NCBI GenBank assembly: GCA_003524705.1
Contig: DQGV01000426.1
Coordinates: forward strand, 8,795-17,189
DNA: 8,395 nucleotides
Reading direction: 5' to 3'
From: Anaerolineae bacterium
GTDB lineage: Bacteria; Chloroflexota; Anaerolineae; Anaerolineales; Villigracilaceae
Shown here: one piece after another, positions 1 through 5,969 of the stretch
Numbering within the stretch: position 1 is the stretch's first letter
Layout of the letters: each line of letters opens with the position of its first letter
Notes under the pieces: model-generated
Told to the model about the DNA's origin: nothing
Databases searched by the model: none
What the model saw: only the letters and a program-made list of their open reading frames with translations
Made by a program: the position numbers and the translations under genes

Positions 1-2
1 CA

Positions 3-158
3 CTTGCGGTGAATGGTCAAGAAATTGCTTCTACAACCGCAGTAGCTGGTGGTCCTACAACTGGTGGCGTTGGGTTTGCGGTCACCTCTTATGAATCACA
101 GAATGGTCAGCCGAACGCAACTGCTGAATTTGATAATTTAGTAGTCACTGGTCCATAA
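3..158 (+). CDS. C-terminal fragment of a LamG/DUF1080-like beta-sandwich protein
   Basis: An open frame enters from the left edge and ends at a TAA at 156-158, giving the last 51 residues of a protein whose start lies outside the window. The fragment is rich in Gly, Thr, Val and Ala and ends in FDNLVVTGP. A Gly-Gly-Val-Gly-Phe stretch followed by a terminal 'xFDNLxV' strand is the usual end of concanavalin/LamG-like jelly-roll domains, including DUF1080 and related carbohydrate-binding folds, which are mostly extracytoplasmic. The exact family and function cannot be fixed from this piece. It converges on the minus-strand ATP-grasp gene and shares a terminator with it. Confidence 0.7.
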   Translation, partial: LAVNGQEIASTTAVAGGPTTGGVGFAVTSYESQNGQPNATAEFDNLVVTGP

Positions 159-176
159 TTTTTTTTCAGGCAATAT

Positions 177-206
177 AAAAACAGGATGCTTTCGCATCCT
201 GTTTTT
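177..206. terminator. Bidirectional rho-independent terminator
   Basis: A perfect 13-bp stem (177-189 pairing with 194-206) encloses a TTTC loop. The core is CAGGATGC/GCATCCTG, flanked by A and T runs. On the plus strand the stem runs into a long T-rich tract, and on the minus strand the A run at 177-181 reads as a T tract. It lies between two convergent genes (stops at 158 and 209), so it probably ends transcription from both sides. Confidence 0.9.
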
Positions 207-208
207 AT

Positions 209-1180
209 TTATTTTTTTGCACGCATTTTTTGCCTGATAAATGCAGTCCTAAAAATTCTGTCAAAGAATCCTTTATAACCATCTTTATCATACAAAATCA
301 TAAAATCTGCTGGACCAAATTCTTCAGGGCGAAGCATGATGGCGGGGTTGGGATTAATTTCCAAGATAAATAATTCACCTTGTTCATTCATACGCACATC
401 ACAACGTCCGTACCCAACAATGCCCATCGCTTTGAACATACGAATGCCAATATCTTGTAAGCGTGGAATCAGTTCAGGTTCAGTAACCTCTCGAAAGTTG
501 AAAGGAAGCGACGTATCCCACTTGACAACGGTATGCCAAAATTCTTCGCCAGGCGGAAACATCAATTCAGTGGGCGGGTATGCAAACGGTTTACTAAAAT
601 CATCTGGGTTATCCACAATCAACACATTGAACTCTCTGCCGATAATAAATTCTTCCATGCGTGCCGCGCCATATAACGCACAAACTCTTTCCACTTGCGT
701 CAAAACTTCTTCAATCGAATTACAACGTGATTCTTTTATCATGCCTGTACTGCCATAGCTTTTTGGATGTTTAACCATGACGGGGAAACGTAAATTTTTG
801 ACTAAGTTCTGCGCCTCTTCCTTCGTTTTAACTTGGTAGCCCTTCGCAAACCCGACCTTAGCCTCATCCGCTTTGGCTTGCATTTCTTCGCGGGTTGGGT
901 CAAAGCAATTTGATTCGGCACCTGTAAAGACGACATTTAATTCTTCTAAAGCTTGTACCACTTCATTGGCATGATAGCCCCAGTCCTCATCCTCTGCACT
1001 ATCAACTTCATAGCCTTCACATATATTGATGAAAATATCAAACTCCCCGCTTTCAGCCAATGCCTTTATTTTTTCTTTCACTGGTGCGGTCATAGTGACC
1101 ATCTTCCAGTCGTAATCTTTTAGAAATGGTGATGGGTCGAAATCTGAAATTTCTTCGTCGGAGAGAACACACACGCGCAT
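209..1180 (-). CDS. ATP-grasp protein of the D-Ala-D-Ala ligase fold, substrate unknown
   Basis: This 323-residue protein has an ATP-grasp architecture. The N-terminal pre-ATP-grasp region (about 1-95) includes DIFINICEG at 48-56. The nucleotide-binding part has VKHPKSYGSTGM at 136-147, with Lys137 as the likely ATP-phosphate lysine and a Gly/Ser-rich loop, and the MEEFIIGREFNV segment at 175-186. The metal site follows as GRCDVR (Asp261) and FILEINPNP (Glu274, Asn276). Such enzymes form amide or peptide bonds through an acyl-phosphate, using two Mg/Mn ions. The length fits Ddl (about 300-350), but the tail (FGPADFMILYDKDGYKGFF) is unlike typical Ddl, and no mur or other cell-wall genes are nearby, so a specialised carboxylate-amine ligase is as likely. 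An upstream in-frame start (1228) would add 16 residues. The start at 1180 is preferred because of a strong SD 6 nt upstream and because MRVCVLSDEE begins the first beta strand. It is divergent from the metal operon. Confidence 0.85.
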   Translation of the reverse strand: MRVCVLSDEEISDFDPSPFLKDYDWKMVTMTAPVKEKIKALAESGEFDIFINICEGYEVDSAEDEDWGYHANEVVQALEELNVVFTGAESNCFDPTREEMQAKADEAKVGFAKGYQVKTKEEAQNLVKNLRFPVMVKHPKSYGSTGMIKESRCNSIEEVLTQVERVCALYGAARMEEFIIGREFNVLIVDNPDDFSKPFAYPPTELMFPPGEEFWHTVVKWDTSLPFNFREVTEPELIPRLQDIGIRMFKAMGIVGYGRCDVRMNEQGELFILEINPNPAIMLRPEEFGPADFMILYDKDGYKGFFDRIFRTAFIRQKMRAKK

Positions 1181-1186
1181 GGGCAA

Positions 1187-1192
1187 ACCTCC
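1187..1192 (-). promoter_or_regulatory. Shine-Dalgarno GGAGGT deciding the ATP-grasp start
   Basis: On the minus strand GGAGGT lies 6 nt before the ATG at 1178-1180. No comparable site precedes the longer in-frame start at 1228, and that start lies inside the inverted-repeat element. This selects the shorter reading frame. Confidence 0.85.
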
Positions 1193-1214
1193 AAAAAATA
1201 GAATAACGCAAAGG

Positions 1215-1267
1215 GTGCGTCGCACCAAACGGGTAAAGATTTTTCTAGCCTGTTAGGTGCGACGCAC
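1215..1267. repeat. GC-rich inverted repeat, REP/BIME-like
   Basis: Two arms, GTGCGTCGCACC (1215-1226) and GGTGCGACGCAC (1256-1267), are exact reverse complements. The pairing extends inward imperfectly (1228-1230 with 1252-1254, and 1232-1233 with 1249-1250), leaving a loop of about 15 nt. Each arm is also nearly self-palindromic around one central base, so the element can fold as one long hairpin or two small ones. It is much more GC-rich than its surroundings, codes for nothing visible and sits between divergent promoters. It has no long T tract, so it is not a standard terminator. A dispersed repetitive palindrome is the likely identity. Confidence 0.7.
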
Positions 1268-1352
1268 TCCGGATAGTCGCGTCGAATCTATTATTCCATA
1301 AATCCACGTAGTGACAAGATGCGTAGGCTTAAAATATTCTATTTTTTAGTAC

Positions 1353-1380
1353 TTGACAAATTTTAGGCTGAGGGTATACA
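1353..1380 (+). promoter_or_regulatory. Sigma-70-type promoter of the metal operon
   Basis: A perfect -35 TTGACA at 1353-1358 is followed after 16 nt by TATACA (1375-1380). The overlapping hexamer TACAAT at 1377-1382 gives an 18-nt spacer instead. Either reading puts the transcription start near 1387-1390, about 30 nt before the first ATG at 1421. It is the clearest promoter seen for the plus-strand genes; none of similar quality was noticed further downstream. Confidence 0.75.
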
Positions 1381-1382
1381 AT

Positions 1383-1402
1383 AATTTAGGCAAGACTAAA
1401 TT
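1383..1402. promoter_or_regulatory. Candidate MntR/DtxR-type operator
   Basis: An inverted repeat with 7-bp arms AATTTAG and CTAAATT is separated by GCAAGA. It begins just after the -10 element and covers the predicted transcription start, a classic repressor position. The TTAGG/CTAA half-site style resembles operators of DtxR-family metalloregulators, and a gene for such a regulator is second in the transcript. The heptamer TTTAGGC of the left half also occurs at 1362-1368, 23 nt upstream, inside the promoter spacer, and could be a second half-site. Assignment to the linked regulator is inference. Confidence 0.6.
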
Positions 1403-1420
1403 TTACAGAGAGCAACAAAA

Positions 1421-2107
1421 ATGAACTTAATTCAACTCACAGGCATTCTCGCAATCATCGGTGCATTTCTTTACGCAATTGGTGATGTGCTTTTATTGGC
1501 AAGCAAAGTTAATTTGGATGAATATCCAAAGTTAAAACCATTTGCAAAATTATTATCAGATGCAGAAAAAATGGTCTTGCTCTCCCCTAGCAGAATGATA
1601 TGGGGTGCTTTGCTTGGAGTCTTTGCAACTCCATTGGTGATTGCAGGCTATTGGCAAATTTATCAAGGCTTGGGCGAAGCGAATGCTTGGGTTGTGCTAG
1701 CAACTATCAGCTTGTTTGGAAGCGCATCCATCATCGGGGCTTTTGTTCATGGCACGTTTTATTACATGGGTGAATATGTGCAGGCATTGAATCAAGTTGA
1801 TGAAAATTCACAAGATGTAATTGTCAAGATGATTGAACGCCATAAAAAAGTTTTGATTATTTCTTACGCATCGCTTCTTCTTATGATTTTAGTTGCTTCT
1901 GTTTTGTTTGCAGTTTTGGTCGCCTCTGGAAAAACCGCCTTTGCAAGTTGGATGATGTATATCAATCCAGTCACATTGACGATTGCGTGGCTTCTTATTA
2001 AAAAAGTTTTACCAAAATTTATTTTGGATTGGACAGAAGGTGCGGGCTTCAACATTGCTTACATCGCGTTTTTTATTTGCACAACAATTTCACTTTGGAA
2101 TATCTAA
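1421..2107 (+). CDS. Uncharacterised multi-pass membrane protein (possibly DUF6796-like)
   Basis: This 228-residue protein has about six hydrophobic segments (near 5-28, 60-80, 88-110, 142-167, 173-190 and 205-226) and a charged cytoplasmic-type loop at 118-143. Recognisable patches are GDVLLL at 21-26, GAFVHGTFYYMGEY at 106-119 and WTEGAGFNIAYIAFF at 194-208. These may correspond to the DUF6796 family, but that is recollection and was not tested. No catalytic motif is evident. It is the first gene after the metal-responsive promoter, and its stop overlaps the regulator start in TAATG, so it is translationally coupled to the regulator. The start has only a weak AGAG-type ribosome site 8-12 nt upstream. 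A role in metal homeostasis is suggested by position only. Confidence 0.75.
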   Translation: MNLIQLTGILAIIGAFLYAIGDVLLLASKVNLDEYPKLKPFAKLLSDAEKMVLLSPSRMIWGALLGVFATPLVIAGYWQIYQGLGEANAWVVLATISLFGSASIIGAFVHGTFYYMGEYVQALNQVDENSQDVIVKMIERHKKVLIISYASLLLMILVASVLFAVLVASGKTAFASWMMYINPVTLTIAWLLIKKVLPKFILDWTEGAGFNIAYIAFFICTTISLWNI

Positions 2108-2769
2108 TGAAACCATCAACATCAATTCAAGATTATCTCAAACGAATTTATGAATTAACTGAAAGTGGCTCACCTGCCAGCACGAATGATTTGGCGCGTG
2201 AGTTAAATATCAAACCCGCATCCGTAACAGGCATGATTCAAAAACTTGCCAATGAAAAACCTGCCTTGCTTGAATATCAAAAACATCAAGGGGTGACGTT
2301 AACATCTGCTGGAAAAAAAGCTGCGTTGGAAGTCATTCGCCATCATCGTTTGTTAGAAACATGGCTTGTGCAAACGCTTGGATATTCTTGGGATGAAGTG
2401 CACGAAGAAGCTGAAAGACTCGAGCATGTCATTTCAGAAGATTTTGAAAGACGCATCGCCGCCGCGTTAGGTCATCCGCTGCGTGATCCACATGGAGAGT
2501 TGATCCCAACCGCTGACCTTAAGATGCCACTCGATGATTCGACTCCGCTTTCTGCCTTGCGAAAAAATCAAAGTGGAAAAATTTTATCCATCAAAGGTGC
2601 GGATGCAGATTTGCTTCGTCACTTAGATGAACTGGGATTAACGCCGAACACAATGATTGAAGTGATTGATTACTCTCCGTTTGACCATAATTTGACAATC
2701 AAAGTGCAAAAGAAAAATCATGTGCTTGGGTTGAGTATTACGAGCAAAATATTTATTGAAGAAAGTTAA
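2107..2769 (+). CDS. mntR: DtxR/MntR-family metal-dependent transcriptional repressor
   Basis: This 220-residue regulator has the three DtxR-family parts: an N-terminal winged helix (about 5-66, with the recognition region NIKPASVTGMIQKL), a metal-binding dimerisation domain (about 67-140), and a FeoA/SH3-like C-terminal domain (about 148-217). Visible candidate metal ligands are Asp9, His80, Glu84, His99, Glu103, Glu106 and His107, in HHRLLE and VHEEAERLEHVIS. Compared from memory with DtxR, Met10 and Cys102 are replaced by Asp9 and Glu103, the pair seen in manganese sensors such as Bacillus MntR. Lys12 falls where that MntR has Glu11. A longer frame from 2029 exists, but the ATG at 2107 overlaps the previous stop and gives the standard N terminus. 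It lies upstream of the importer genes and probably represses its own operon through the palindrome at 1383-1402. Confidence 0.92.
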   Translation: MKPSTSIQDYLKRIYELTESGSPASTNDLARELNIKPASVTGMIQKLANEKPALLEYQKHQGVTLTSAGKKAALEVIRHHRLLETWLVQTLGYSWDEVHEEAERLEHVISEDFERRIAAALGHPLRDPHGELIPTADLKMPLDDSTPLSALRKNQSGKILSIKGADADLLRHLDELGLTPNTMIEVIDYSPFDHNLTIKVQKKNHVLGLSITSKIFIEES

Positions 2770-2774
2770 TTAAC

Positions 2775-3122
2775 ATGTTTGAACTATCTATCTTATTTCC
2801 ATCGTTACCATCAGTGAGTTTGACTGAAATTCTAATTGTCTTAACCATTGCAAGCCTGGCTTATTTTGTATTCTTCAATAATTTTGAAAAACATGTGCCA
2901 ATGCAAAAAAGAATCACAAAGCTTTTTATTGTGGTTGGCGTGCTATCAATTATCGGAATTTTATTTAGCAGATTTGCTTTTTGGGGCGTGATTGGATTAA
3001 TGACAATCGGACAATTTTATTTACATGGTGTGTATTTTCCAAAACATGGAATTAACGGCTTAACTGCCGAACCGTACAACAAATATTTAGAACTAACAGA
3101 AAAAATGAAAGGCAATAAATAA
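2775..3122 (+). CDS. Uncharacterised small membrane protein
   Basis: A 115-residue protein starts 5 nt after the regulator stop. It has three likely membrane segments (about 17-35, 45-64 and 66-84), a basic loop between the first two (KHVPMQKRITK), and a polar C-terminal tail of about 25 residues beginning at YFPKHGINGL. I do not recognise a family. The ribosome site is weak, so translation may depend on coupling to the regulator gene. It is followed by a palindromic repeat. Its place between a metalloregulator and the importer suggests co-regulation, but its function is unknown. Confidence 0.7.
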   Translation: MFELSILFPSLPSVSLTEILIVLTIASLAYFVFFNNFEKHVPMQKRITKLFIVVGVLSIIGILFSRFAFWGVIGLMTIGQFYLHGVYFPKHGINGLTAEPYNKYLELTEKMKGNK

Positions 3123-3127
3123 AACTC

Positions 3128-3178
3128 GGTGGTCGAGTAGCTCTGAGCGAATTTTGCGAAGAGCGTATCGAGACCACC
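3128..3178. repeat. 51-nt imperfect palindrome, intergenic repeat-like element
   Basis: The ends GGTGGTC (3128-3134) and GACCACC (3172-3178) are perfectly complementary. A second paired block is GCTCT (3140-3144) with AGAGC (3160-3164), with an internal bulge and an A/T-rich loop. The minus-strand reading begins GGTGGTCTCGATACGCTC, a type of sequence I recall as a common intergenic repeat in several high-copy bacterial families. It fills most of the only sizeable gap in the operon and has no following T run, so it is more likely a mobile or REP-like hairpin, or an mRNA-stability element, than a terminator. Confidence 0.75.
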
Positions 3179-3195
3179 AATAAAGGATAAAACTT

Positions 3196-3789
3196 ATGAA
3201 CGAAAACATTTTCCGTATCCTAGCTGCAGTGATTTTACTGACAGGCATGGGCATCTCCTCTTATTTCCGTATGAAGGCGGATAAAGAAACTGGCGAGAAA
3301 ATTTCTCGCAAAGTAGATGGCTCTGTGATGATGAACATCATCAAATTCGGCGGGCTGATTCTTTGGCTGAGTCCATTTGTGTATTTGATTAATCCAAACT
3401 GGATGGCATGGTCAAAGATTGGGCTTCCAGAATGGACACGTTGGCTTGGTGTTGGGTTAGGTCTCATTACTGTTTTAGGAATCTACTGGTTATTTAGCAG
3501 TATTGGCAGTGGCATCTCACCTACCAGTGCAACTCGTAAAGAACATATATTAAGCACGAAGGGTCCGTACAAATATATCCGTCATCCGCTTTATACATTC
3601 GGTTCCTCCTTATTTATTTCCTTTGGCATGATGGCAGATAACTGGTTCATTGCTTTGCTTGGAATCTTCGCTTTTGTGATGATGGCAATTCGCACGCCGA
3701 AAGAAGAAGCCAACTTGATTGAAAAATTTGGGGATGAATATCGTGAGTATATGAAACGTACGGGTAGATTTTTGCCGAGGTTGTTCTAA
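3196..3789 (+). CDS. Isoprenylcysteine carboxyl methyltransferase (ICMT)-family membrane protein
   Basis: This 197-residue protein has N-terminal membrane helices (about 5-22, 48-66 and 82-100) followed by the conserved C-terminal module of the ICMT/PEMT-like family: GPYKYIRHPLY at 123-133, a hydrophobic helical pair (about 134-165), then TPKEEANLIEKFGDEYREYMKRTGRFLP at about 167-194. In known members this module binds S-adenosylmethionine at the membrane face; RHPxY and the EExxL...FGxEYxxY pattern are its hallmarks. Bacterial members methylate varied or unknown lipid or protein targets, so the substrate is undetermined. AAGGA at 3183-3187, 8 nt before the ATG, supports this start. The next gene begins 3 nt after its stop, and the pair may act on the same lipid-like substrate. 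Confidence 0.85.
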   Translation: MNENIFRILAAVILLTGMGISSYFRMKADKETGEKISRKVDGSVMMNIIKFGGLILWLSPFVYLINPNWMAWSKIGLPEWTRWLGVGLGLITVLGIYWLFSSIGSGISPTSATRKEHILSTKGPYKYIRHPLYTFGSSLFISFGMMADNWFIALLGIFAFVMMAIRTPKEEANLIEKFGDEYREYMKRTGRFLPRLF

Positions 3790-3792
3790 TCT

Positions 3793-4260
3793 ATGTTTAT
3801 AAAAATATCATCTACTTTTAACGCAACTACTGAACGAGTTTGCCAAGAGTTGAGCAAAACAAAATTACTGCATTATGTTGGAAAACCATTGATTCAATTT
3901 ATTCCAGTTAATGGAGATTTACCAGAAGTTTGGCAAGAAGGCGAATATACAGTTGAGATGAAGCTATTCTCCATAATTCCATTCGGAAAACAGAAAGTTG
4001 TCATCAAACAACCTTCTGAAGAAGAGAAAAAGAAACATCATTATGCAATGCTAGATGATGGACGTGGAGAATTAATCTCAACTTGGCGACATCTTATTAC
4101 AGTGGATGAAGTGAATAATGGCAAAGCACTTTATACAGATACAGTCGAAGTGCAAGCAGGTGTTCTAACATTCTTCGTTTGGGTCTTTGCAAATATTTTC
4201 TTCTGGCATCGTCAGAGACGTTGGAAGAAATTAATTCAAAATAATTTTAGTTATCAATAA
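3793..4260 (+). CDS. SRPBCC/START-like domain protein, function unknown
   Basis: This 155-residue protein has the alpha/beta pattern of a START/Bet-v-1-like (SRPBCC) fold. There is a first strand (FIKISSTF), helices carrying TTERVCQELSK, an extended strand region (about 36-105) and a long C-terminal helix. That helix (about 113-145) is unusually hydrophobic and aromatic before a basic cluster (HRQRRWKKLI), so the protein may touch or anchor in the membrane. SRPBCC domains hold hydrophobic ligands in a cavity. The fold call is from pattern, not from a diagnostic motif. It begins 3 nt after the methyltransferase-like gene and ends 21 nt before the importer lipoprotein gene. Confidence 0.6.
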   Translation: MFIKISSTFNATTERVCQELSKTKLLHYVGKPLIQFIPVNGDLPEVWQEGEYTVEMKLFSIIPFGKQKVVIKQPSEEEKKKHHYAMLDDGRGELISTWRHLITVDEVNNGKALYTDTVEVQAGVLTFFVWVFANIFFWHRQRRWKKLIQNNFSYQ

Positions 4261-4281
4261 TCTTAAGAACAGGAATATACT

Positions 4282-5208
4282 ATGAAAAATATATTTATAT
4301 TTACAGTTGTATTAGCATTGTTAATCAGTGCTTGTGCAACTGAATCAAACACAAATGAATCGGGTAAGTTGAATGTGGTCACAACCACTGGCATGATTGG
4401 GGATATTGTCAAAAACGTAGGTGGTGACTATGTAGAAGTTATCTCTTTGATGGGACCAGGCGTTGACCCACATTTATACAAAGCCAGTGAAGGTGATGTC
4501 ACCAGATTGCAATCTGCAAATTTGATTTTTTATAATTGTTTGCATCTTGAAGCACAAATGGGTGAAGTGATTGAAAAAATGAATGAGTTCGGAGTCACAA
4601 CGGTTGCAGTAACTGATTTGATTGACCGTTCTTTGCTAAATGCTTCGCCAACTTATCCTGACCAATTTGACCCGCATGTTTGGTTCGATGTGTCCTTGTG
4701 GATGAAAGCGGCTGAACAAGTGAAAGAAACGCTTGTTGAAATAGACCCAGCTCACACGTCAGAGTATGAAGCGAATGCTGAGGCGTACTTAAATCAACTT
4801 GAAGAGTTACATCAATATGTTTTGACTCAAGCTCAAACAATTCCTGTTGAAAAAAGAGTCTTAATCACAGCGCATGATGCTTTCAATTATTTTGGTGAGG
4901 CGTATGGTTTTGAAGTGCGCGGCTTGCAAGGTATTAGCACCGAAGCGCAAGCAGGTACTGCTGATGTGCAAGAGTTGGTAAGTTTTATTGTTGAAAGACA
5001 AATCCCTGCTATCTTTGTTGAATCATCTGTGCCACAAAGAAACATCGAAGCCGTACAAGCCGCCGTGCAAGATCAAGGTTTTGATGTGGTGATTGGTGGT
5101 TCGTTATTTTCAGATGCAATGGGAACAGCAGGCACGCCCGAAGGCACTTACATTGGCATGGTGACTCACAATATTGATACGATTGTCAATGCATTGAACG
5201 AGGAATAA
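4282..5208 (+). CDS. troA: TroA/MntA-type Mn/Zn-binding lipoprotein of an ABC importer
   Basis: This 308-residue protein is a cluster A-I substrate-binding protein. It has a lipoprotein signal with lipobox ISAC and lipidation at Cys18, so it should be tethered outside the membrane. The four metal ligands of the family are visible: His64 (GVDPHLY), His132 (FDPHVWFD), His198 ([15 protein letters not shown]) and Asp278 (LFSDAMG). The set His-His-His-Asp is that of Treponema TroA, and the long C-terminal matches ([30 protein letters not shown]) are also TroA-like. There is no His-rich loop between the first two ligands as in ZnuA, which argues against a dedicated zinc carrier. AGGAA at 4271-4275, 6 nt upstream, supports the start. 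The ATPase gene begins 1 nt after its stop. Mn versus Zn cannot be decided from ligands alone; the linked regulator favours Mn. Confidence 0.95.
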   Translation: MKNIFIFTVVLALLISACATESNTNESGKLNVVTTTGMIGDIVKNVGGDYVEVISLMGPGVDPHLYKASEGDVTRLQSANLIFYNCLHLEAQMGEVIEKMNEFGVTTVAVTDLIDRSLLNASPTYPDQFDPHVWFDVSLWMKAAEQVKETLVEIDPAHTSEYEANAEAYLNQLEELHQYVLTQAQTIPVEKRVLITAHDAFNYFGEAYGFEVRGLQGISTEAQAGTADVQELVSFIVERQIPAIFVESSVPQRNIEAVQAAVQDQGFDVVIGGSLFSDAMGTAGTPEGTYIGMVTHNIDTIVNALNEE

Positions 5209-5209
5209 G

Positions 5210-5965
5210 ATGACAAACGCTATTGATATTACTGACTTAACCATTGCTTATAAAGATAAACCTGTTTTATGGGATGTTGATATGAGTGTGCCTTCGGGCA
5301 TACTCATGGCAATTGTTGGACCCAATGGTGCAGGAAAAACTACAATGATTAAATCTATTTTAGGTTTAATTAAACCTGCGGCGGGTCAAATATTGGTATA
5401 TGGAAAACCATACCCCGAACAAAGACATTTGGTTGGTTATGTACCTCAACGCGGCAGTGTGGATTGGGACTTCCCCACCAGTGTTTTAGATGTGGTGATG
5501 ATGGGAAGATATAGCACTTTAGGTTGGTTCAAACGACCTGGCACTGCTGAAAAAAATGCCGCCATGGATGCATTAGATAAAGTGGGCATGAGTGATTATG
5601 CTGACAGACAAATTAGCCAACTCTCAGGTGGACAACAACAACGCGTCTTTCTTGCGCGAGCCTTGGTTCAAGATGCTCAGCTTTATTTTATGGATGAGCC
5701 TTTTCAAGGCGTAGACGCGACAACTGAACGAGCCATTGTGACCTTGCTTCAAGATTTACGTTCCAAAGGAAAAACTGTCGTGTGTGTGCATCATGATTTG
5801 CAAACCGTGCCAGAATATTTTGATTGGGTGATGATGCTCAACGTCCGCCGCATTGCTTGTGGACCTGTAGAAGAAGTTTTCAATGAACAAAATTTGAGAA
5901 AAGCATACGGCGGTAAAGTTGCATTCTTAAGTGCTGATGAAAGTGGTAAGAACGGAAAACTTTAG
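5210..5965 (+). CDS. troB: Mn/Zn ABC importer ATPase, TroB/MntB type
   Basis: This 251-residue nucleotide-binding subunit has all ABC motifs in order: Walker [10 protein letters not shown] (37-45), Q-loop Gln80 in [13 protein letters not shown], signature LSGGQ (138-142), Walker B LYFMDEP with Asp162/Glu163, and the switch His195 in VHHD. The VPQRxxVDWDFPxxVxDVVxMGR segment is characteristic of the Mn/Zn/Fe chelate importers that pair with ABC-3 permeases. It powers uptake from the cytoplasmic face by binding the two permeases encoded next. A GAGGA ribosome site lies within the end of the lipoprotein gene, 5 nt before the ATG, so the two are tightly coupled. Confidence 0.96.
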   Translation: MTNAIDITDLTIAYKDKPVLWDVDMSVPSGILMAIVGPNGAGKTTMIKSILGLIKPAAGQILVYGKPYPEQRHLVGYVPQRGSVDWDFPTSVLDVVMMGRYSTLGWFKRPGTAEKNAAMDALDKVGMSDYADRQISQLSGGQQQRVFLARALVQDAQLYFMDEPFQGVDATTERAIVTLLQDLRSKGKTVVCVHHDLQTVPEYFDWVMMLNVRRIACGPVEEVFNEQNLRKAYGGKVAFLSADESGKNGKL

Positions 5966-5969
5966 CAAG

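Noticed and set aside
336..758. 140-residue plus-strand reading frame
   Set aside because: It is antisense to the well-supported ATP-grasp gene, has no ribosome site or recognisable domain, and reads as a low-complexity shadow.
2029..2106. N-terminal extension of the regulator from an upstream ATG
   Set aside because: It would overlap the end of the membrane-protein gene by 79 nt and add residues unlike DtxR proteins. The ATG at 2107 in the TAATG overlap gives the standard start.
3128..3178. Hairpin read as an operon terminator
   Set aside because: There is no T run after the stem, and the stem is interrupted by bulges. Genes continue on the same strand with good ribosome sites.
4221..4257. 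Possible internal promoter before the lipoprotein gene
   Set aside because: A TTGGAA and AT-rich stretches occur, but no -10 hexamer fits at proper spacing and no operator-like palindrome is present.
5931..5969. GTG start for the first permease, adding 13 residues
   Set aside because: It lies inside the ATPase gene and adds a polar, charged stretch that is not typical. The ATG 4 nt after the ATPase stop is simpler, although the ribosome site there is weak.
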